Notes under the pieces: model-generated
What the model was told of the DNA's origin: nothing
The model's input: only the letters and a program-made list of their open reading frames with translations
The model's database searches: none
Translations under genes and position numbers: made by a program
Part shown: positions 5,314 to 5,318 of the stretch, piece by piece
Numbering within the stretch: position 1 is the first letter of the stretch
Layout of the letters: each line of letters begins with the position of its first letter
NCBI GenBank assembly: GCA_031119155.1
Contig: JAVHYH010000179.1
Span: 1,313-6,630, forward strand
Origin: Brevundimonas sp.
GTDB taxonomy: Bacteria > Pseudomonadota > Alphaproteobacteria > Caulobacterales > Caulobacteraceae
Direction: 5' to 3'
DNA: 5,318 nucleotides

Positions 5314-5318
5314 GGAAC

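Noticed and set aside
5257..5318. preQ1 riboswitch before queF
   Set aside because: The leader is GC-rich hairpins without the A-rich tail and C-rich loop of the preQ1-I aptamer, and too little is visible for the other classes.

Overview
The window is GC-rich, with almost only G or C at third codon positions. Its protein families and codon use fit an alphaproteobacterium. A Caulobacterales member such as Brevundimonas is my best guess, but this rests on overall impression and not on a marker gene. I see no tRNA, rRNA, CRISPR array, insertion sequence or phage gene.

Layout from left to right. (1) The 3' part of a short-chain dehydrogenase/reductase gene runs rightward off the left edge (1-545). 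(2) A short intergenic stretch of heptamer repeats (553-645) forms a long imperfect inverted repeat between two convergent genes and runs into the end of the next gene. (3) A LysR-type regulator gene lies on the minus strand (626-1537). (4) An A/T-rich divergent control region (1538-1652) carries a possible LysR box, a second inverted repeat and a pair of direct repeats. (5) A three-gene plus-strand operon encodes a DJ-1/PfpI (Hsp31-like) protein (1653-2450), a small ABM/YgiN-type monooxygenase (2522-2818) and an aldo/keto reductase (2839-3846). A perfect 11-bp hairpin sits between the first two genes, and a terminator-like hairpin follows the third. (6) Two minus-strand genes follow: a multi-pass membrane protein of the DUF817 family (3866-4729) and queF, the preQ0 reductase of queuosine biosynthesis (4795-5256). 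(7) The last 62 bases hold two GC-rich hairpins and perhaps the end of another minus-strand gene.

The most coherent unit is the divergent LysR regulator plus the three-gene operon. Its products (possible glutathione-independent glyoxalase, quinol monooxygenase-like protein, NADP-dependent aldo/keto reductase) all suit handling of reactive carbonyls or quinones. The simplest reading is an inducible electrophile-detoxification operon controlled by its divergent regulator. The right side looks like housekeeping (queF) plus an uncharacterised membrane protein. I found no convincing sign of an entirely new system. The items most worth a second look are the repeat that has become the end of the lysR gene, the structured divergent promoter, and the DUF817 protein.
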